Positions 6,034-7,240 of a DNA stretch of 7,240 bases are shown here, piece by piece. The notes below the pieces were generated by a model. It was not told where the DNA came from and did not search any database. It saw only the letters and a program-made list of their open reading frames with translations. Each line of letters starts with the position of its first letter. Positions within the stretch are counted from its first letter, which is position 1. The position numbers and the translations under genes are program-made. The stretch lies in the NCBI GenBank assembly GCA_910583945.1, contig CAJTYF010000057.1, positions 1-7,240 on the forward strand, written 5' to 3'. Origin of the DNA: an uncultured Bacilli bacterium. Its GTDB lineage: Bacteria > Bacillota_I > Bacilli_A > RF39 > UBA660.

Positions 6034-7240
6034 ATGTTAGATATAAAATTTGTAAGGGAAAATAAGGACAAAGTAAAGGAAAATATTAAAAAGAAATTTC
6101 AAGATGAAAAATTACCTTTAGTAGATGAGGTAGTTGAATTAGATCAAAGAATTAGAGAATTAAAATCAAATGGGGATACTTTAAGACAAGAAAGAAATGC
6201 TACAAGTGATGAAATTGGTGTTTTGTTTAGAGAAAAGAAAGTTGATGAAGCAAATGCTAAAAAACAACGAGTTGTAGAAATCAATGGTCAACTAGAAAGT
6301 ATAGAAAAAGAAGAACAAGAATTATCAGAAACTTTAAAAAGCAAAATGATGATTATTCCACAAATAATTGATGATAGTGTACCTATTGGAAAAGATGATA
6401 GCGAAAATGTAGAAATAGAAAAATATGGAGAACCATTTGTTCGTGATTATGAAATCCCATATCATGCTGATATATGTGAAGCATTAGGTGGTCTTGACAA
6501 AGATAGTGCAGGCAGAACAAGTGGTAATGGATTCTATTATTTAATTGGAGATATTGCTAGATTACATGAAGCAACTATTGCTTATGCTAGAGATTTTATG
6601 ATAAGTAAAGGATTTACTTATGCAATACCACCATTTATGATTCGTAGTGATGTTGTAACTGGTGTTATGTCATTTGCAGAAATGGATGCTATGATGTATA
6701 AAATTGAAGGCGAAGATTTATACTTAATTGGAACAAGCGAACATAGTATGATTGGTAAATTTAAAGGTCAAATAATAGATGAAAAAGAATTACCAATAGC
6801 TATGACAAGTTATTCTCCATGTTTTAGAAAAGAAGTTGGAGCTCATGGTCTTGAAGAAAGAGGATTATACAGAGTTCATCAATTTGAAAAACAAGAGATG
6901 GTAGTTCTATGTAAACCTGAAGATGCTATGGAATGGTATAACAAAATGTGGAGTTATACAGTAGAATTCTTTAGGAGTATGGGTTTATCTGTTAGAACTT
7001 TAGAATGTTGTAGTGGAGATTTAGCAGATTTAAAAGTAAAATCTTGTGATGTTGAAGCATGGAGTCCAAGACAACAAAAATATTTTGAAGTTGGTTCTTG
7101 TTCTACTTTAGGAGATGCTCAAGCAAGAAGATTGGGAATTAGAATGAAAACTGAAAATGGTAATCAATACTTGGCAACACTTAACAACACAGTAATTGCC
7201 AGCCCACGCTCACTTATCGCAATTCTTGAACAGTGTTATC
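6034..7240 (+). CDS. serS: Seryl-tRNA synthetase, second copy (3' end beyond window)
   Basis: ATG 6034 follows AAAGGAAG (6019-6026) by 7 nt, a much better ribosome binding site than that of the first copy. The frame stays open for 402 codons to the last base, so only about 20 residues are probably missing. It is colinear with the first copy without gaps for about 380 residues: coiled coil to ~110, G-T-S-E-H at 233-237, F-R-K-E at 264-267, E-A-W-S-P-R-Q at 341-347, S-C-S-T-L-G-D-A-Q-A-R-R at 355-366. Unlike the first copy it retains motif 3, S-P-R-S-L-I-A-I-L-E (390-399). It is therefore the likely working SerRS of the pair. Its codon choice differs: Arg is nearly all AGA and Pro mostly CCA, against frequent CGT and CCT in the first copy. 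This points to a separate origin rather than a recent local duplication. Confidence 0.95.
   Translation, partial: MLDIKFVRENKDKVKENIKKKFQDEKLPLVDEVVELDQRIRELKSNGDTLRQERNATSDEIGVLFREKKVDEANAKKQRVVEINGQLESIEKEEQELSETLKSKMMIIPQIIDDSVPIGKDDSENVEIEKYGEPFVRDYEIPYHADICEALGGLDKDSAGRTSGNGFYYLIGDIARLHEATIAYARDFMISKGFTYAIPPFMIRSDVVTGVMSFAEMDAMMYKIEGEDLYLIGTSEHSMIGKFKGQIIDEKELPIAMTSYSPCFRKEVGAHGLEERGLYRVHQFEKQEMVVLCKPEDAMEWYNKMWSYTVEFFRSMGLSVRTLECCSGDLADLKVKSCDVEAWSPRQQKYFEVGSCSTLGDAQARRLGIRMKTENGNQYLATLNNTVIASPRSLIAILEQCY

Noticed and set aside
1..7240. CRISPR array, transposase, tRNA or rRNA genes
   Set aside because: No regularly spaced direct repeats, no insertion-sequence ends or transposase-like frames, and no cloverleaf or rRNA-like segment found on either strand by eye.

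Overview
The window comes from a low-GC Gram-positive-type bacterium. The evidence is a strongly AT-rich composition, a T-box tRNA-sensing leader (largely a Bacillota and relatives device), AGGAGG-type ribosome binding sites and sigma-A-like promoters. All tryptophans I can place are TGG and no reading frame contains an internal TGA, so the standard bacterial code fits better than the Mycoplasma code. The ThrRS without a TGS domain and the overall style recall the uncultured Bacilli/Mollicutes-like lineages of the gut, but that placement is inference.

Region 1 (1-3506, + strand) is a T-box operon. A strong promoter (TTGACA, 17-nt spacer, extended -10 TAGACT) starts a leader of about 200 nt. 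It has a mutually exclusive antiterminator and terminator and a possible threonine specifier codon ACT. The first gene behind it is not thrS but a 455-residue protein I do not recognise (351-1718, GTG start). It is built from three units of about 155 residues, each opening with an I-Y-P-D-G motif. thrS follows after 16 nt and encodes a ThrRS with editing, catalytic and anticodon-binding domains but no TGS domain. The unknown protein should therefore be induced together with ThrRS when tRNA-Thr is uncharged.

Region 2 (3507-4645) holds a degenerate protein-kinase-fold gene split by an in-frame TAA at 3894-3896. On the opposite strand is a 58-residue zinc-ribbon gene (4304-4480). The two converge so tightly that their stop codons share a TTAA inside the loop of a bidirectional terminator. 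The zinc-ribbon promoter and the serS promoter diverge and interleave.

Region 3 (4646-7240, + strand) carries two seryl-tRNA synthetase genes in tandem, colinear without gaps for about 380 residues. Their motifs look more like archaeal/eukaryotic SerRS than typical bacterial SerRS. The first copy loses class II motif 3 and its C-terminus through a frameshift best explained by 8 extra bases. The second keeps motif 3 and runs off the window end. The copies differ in Arg and Pro codon choice, so the second may have been acquired from elsewhere and allowed the first to decay.

The most novel-looking item is the three-unit protein between the T-box and thrS. The most striking lesion is the loss of motif 3 in the first serS.
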